A DNA stretch of 7,890 nt from Pseudomonadota bacterium (lineage in GTDB: Bacteria; Myxococcota; Myxococcia; Myxococcales; Anaeromyxobacteraceae): contig JAEZXM010000345.1 in the NCBI GenBank assembly GCA_023419875.1, forward strand, positions 1 through 7,890. The letters are read 5' to 3'. The position numbers were made by a program, and so were the translations under genes. Below the pieces are notes generated by a model, which was not told the origin of the DNA, made no database searches, and was given only the letters and a program-made list of their open reading frames with translations. Shown here piece by piece: positions 6,667 through 7,890 of this stretch (the first letter of the stretch is position 1; each line of letters begins with the position of its first letter).

Positions 6667-6987
6667 TCGGCTCCTCTGAGGCGAGGCGAACACCCGCAGT
6701 GCGATCCATACCCGATACGTTTCCTCGCAGTCGACACCGCTTCGCGCACCCACATGGCACCGCATCTCGTCCGCCGCGGGAACGGGGTACCACCGCGCAC
6801 CGACGAGCTGGCTCGAGGCGATCTCGTAGTACCCGTGCCGGCGCACTCGAATGTGCACCGCGGAACCCAACTCCGAGCGCCGCACGGAGGGCACGATCGC
6901 GCCCGGCGAGAGCCCGCAGTCCGACGTCCATGTGACGTGTGGTGATGAGGCTGACCCAGGGTCGATCGTGGTCTACCATGCGCGCGG
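6667..6987. other. Divergent intergenic region between sensor and PilZ genes
   Basis: About 320 bases separate the sensor start from the PilZ start. The part near 6700-6730 (around CCATACCCGATACG) is visibly richer in A and T than the genes, which suits a promoter zone for the minus-strand sensor, but I could not assign convincing hexamers there. The sensor frame stays open through to 6894, but with a ribosome binding site and a membrane helix at the downstream ATG I regard this as leader DNA. No RNA gene, repeat array or mobile element was recognised. Confidence 0.5.
6951..6979 (+). promoter_or_regulatory. Possible promoter for the PilZ gene
   Basis: CTGACC (6951-6956) and TACCAT (6974-6979) are spaced by exactly 17 bases; each matches the sigma-70 consensus at four of six positions. 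Transcription would start about 7 bases downstream, at or just before the ATG at 6988. No Shine-Dalgarno sequence is visible before that ATG, which fits a leaderless message. This is suggestive only. Confidence 0.35.
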
Positions 6988-7890
6988 ATGCCCGAGTACC
7001 TGGAGAACCCGCGCCGAGTGCCCCGGGACCCGGTCCGCTGCCGCGCCGTCGTGGTCACGCCCGGCGGAACCGTCGAGACCGCCACCGAGAACATCGGCGC
7101 CCGCGGATGCCAGGTGGTGCTCCCGTCCGCCGTGCAGCGCGGCATCACCGTCGGCCTGACGATCTCGGCCCCGCGTGTGCCGGCGACGCTCCGGATCGAG
7201 GGAAGGGTCGCCTGGGTCAGCCCGCACGCGCCGTGGCGTGTCGGCATCGCGTACACGCCCGCAGGGCTCAACGAGGCGGCCCGGTGGCTGGAGACGGTCC
7301 GACAGGCGGCGCCCGACATGTTCCCGCCCGGCCGCCGCACACACGACCGGGTGGCCGTGGACGCGATGGTCTTCCTCGGCGTGGCCCCGCGCCTCCCCGA
7401 CTTCACGGATGACGAGATCACCGTGTTGCGGAAGGTGTGGGCCGGCCTTCGCGTGAGCGAGCTCCGCGCGTCCTTCGCCGATCGCTGGGCCCACGCGCAG
7501 CGCAGCTTCTTCGCGCTGCTCGCGCAGGGCCACCTCACGCTCTCGCGCGCCGCATCCGCGCACCCGCTGACGTGGAGGGGAGTGCTGGGCGAGCACCGGC
7601 CCGCGGCCGCACCGCAGATGCCCCTCGCGCCGCAGGTCCCGACCGTCGCCCCGGTGCCGAGGGCCGCCGCCGCGACACCCCCGCCGCTCCCGACCACGCG
7701 GCCCACCGTGCCCGCCACGCCCGTCCCACCGCCGCTCCCGGTCCCGAACGCGCCGGCGTCCACCCCGACCCGACCCGCCGTCGAGGCTCCCCGGCGGACC
7801 GGCCCTCCGACCCCCGACTTCGTCGGCGCCGGGGTCGGCTGGCGCGCCGGATCGGCGCCTCGTTCGCCTGGCGCAGAGGCGCTCCTTCAG
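6988..7890 (+). CDS. PilZ domain protein with proline-rich tail (3' partial)
   Basis: The frame is open from the ATG at 6988 to the window end (301 codons, no stop). An in-frame TGA at 6952-6954 bounds it upstream, and no other start lies between. Residues 9-91 look like a PilZ domain: RDPVR (13-17) fits the RxxxR motif, NIGARG (35-40) sits where (D/N)xSxxG is expected but has Gly in place of Ser, and GRVAWV (72-77) and VGIAYTP (85-91) match the later strands. PilZ domains often bind cyclic di-GMP; the altered motif leaves this open. A middle helical region (about 138-187, with LRKVWAGLRVSELRASFADR) vaguely recalls small winged-helix-like modules of myxobacterial regulators. From about 204 onward it is Pro/Ala/Thr-rich and probably disordered, with TPPPLP and VPPPLP repeats. 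It may control motility, adhesion or expression, but its target is unknown. Confidence 0.75.
   Translation, partial: MPEYLENPRRVPRDPVRCRAVVVTPGGTVETATENIGARGCQVVLPSAVQRGITVGLTISAPRVPATLRIEGRVAWVSPHAPWRVGIAYTPAGLNEAARWLETVRQAAPDMFPPGRRTHDRVAVDAMVFLGVAPRLPDFTDDEITVLRKVWAGLRVSELRASFADRWAHAQRSFFALLAQGHLTLSRAASAHPLTWRGVLGEHRPAAAPQMPLAPQVPTVAPVPRAAAATPPPLPTTRPTVPATPVPPPLPVPNAPASTPTRPAVEAPRRTGPPTPDFVGAGVGWRAGSAPRSPGAEALLQ

Noticed and set aside
6700..6730. Possible sigma-54 promoter for the sensor on the minus strand
   Set aside because: The GG and GC elements are separated by 8 rather than 10 bases, so the spacing is wrong.
6667..6894. N-terminal extension of the minus-strand sensor by 76 residues
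   Set aside because: The downstream ATG has AGAGGAG and leads directly into the membrane helix; the extension has no recognisable domain and would fill most of the divergent regulatory region.
3226..6945. Very long open frame on the plus strand (over 1200 codons)
   Set aside because: It overlaps HupE and ilvC in another frame and the sensor gene antisense; composition is low-complexity Arg/Pro/Gly, with no recognisable domain.
2975..6979. Very long open frame on the minus strand (over 1300 codons)
   Set aside because: It runs antisense to the TPR, HupE and ilvC genes and out of frame with the sensor gene; its translation is Arg/Ala/Gly/Pro-rich without domains. It is a product of high GC.
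6939..7412. Open frame overlapping the PilZ gene in another frame
   Set aside because: Its product is Arg/Gly/Pro-rich without motifs, while the 6988 frame shows PilZ signatures and remains open to the window end.

Overview
The window is very GC-rich with strong G/C preference at third codon positions. It holds envelope-signalling genes, a PilZ protein with a proline-rich tail, and no mobile elements or RNA genes. I infer a myxobacterium-like (Myxococcota, possibly Anaeromyxobacter-type) chromosome. This placement is from overall style and remembered family distributions, not from a marker gene.

Layout. (1) 1-425: the 3' end of an anti-sigma-K (RskA-type) protein, whose N-terminus lies outside the window. 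(2) 511-4174: four tightly spaced co-directional genes. They encode an 85-aa acidic lipoprotein, a secreted DUF4331 protein, a lipid-anchored TPR protein and a HupE/UreJ-type membrane protein. The last two overlap as ATGA. All four products are predicted to act outside or within the inner membrane, and the upstream anti-sigma factor suggests extracytoplasmic control. The HupE/UreJ family suggests a metal-related role, but the cassette has no function I can name. (3) 4313-5413: a stand-alone ilvC (ketol-acid reductoisomerase) that looks more like fungal Ilv5 than the usual bacterial enzyme and has an unusual cofactor loop. (4) 5426-5451: a perfect 10-bp-stem hairpin between two convergent genes, with the stop codon of the minus-strand gene in its loop. 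(5) 6666-5437 (minus): a membrane sensor with a dCache-like periplasmic domain and a HAMP segment but no output domain. (6) 6667-6987: a divergent intergenic region. (7) 6988-7890: the 5' part of a PilZ-domain protein that runs off the window.

The least described and most coherent unit is the lipoprotein/DUF4331/TPR/HupE cassette behind an anti-sigma factor. The other points worth checking are the ilvC cofactor loop (possible NADH use), the output-less sensor and its hairpin-embedded stop codon. Very long open frames on both strands over 2975-6979 are high-GC shadows and are not annotated.
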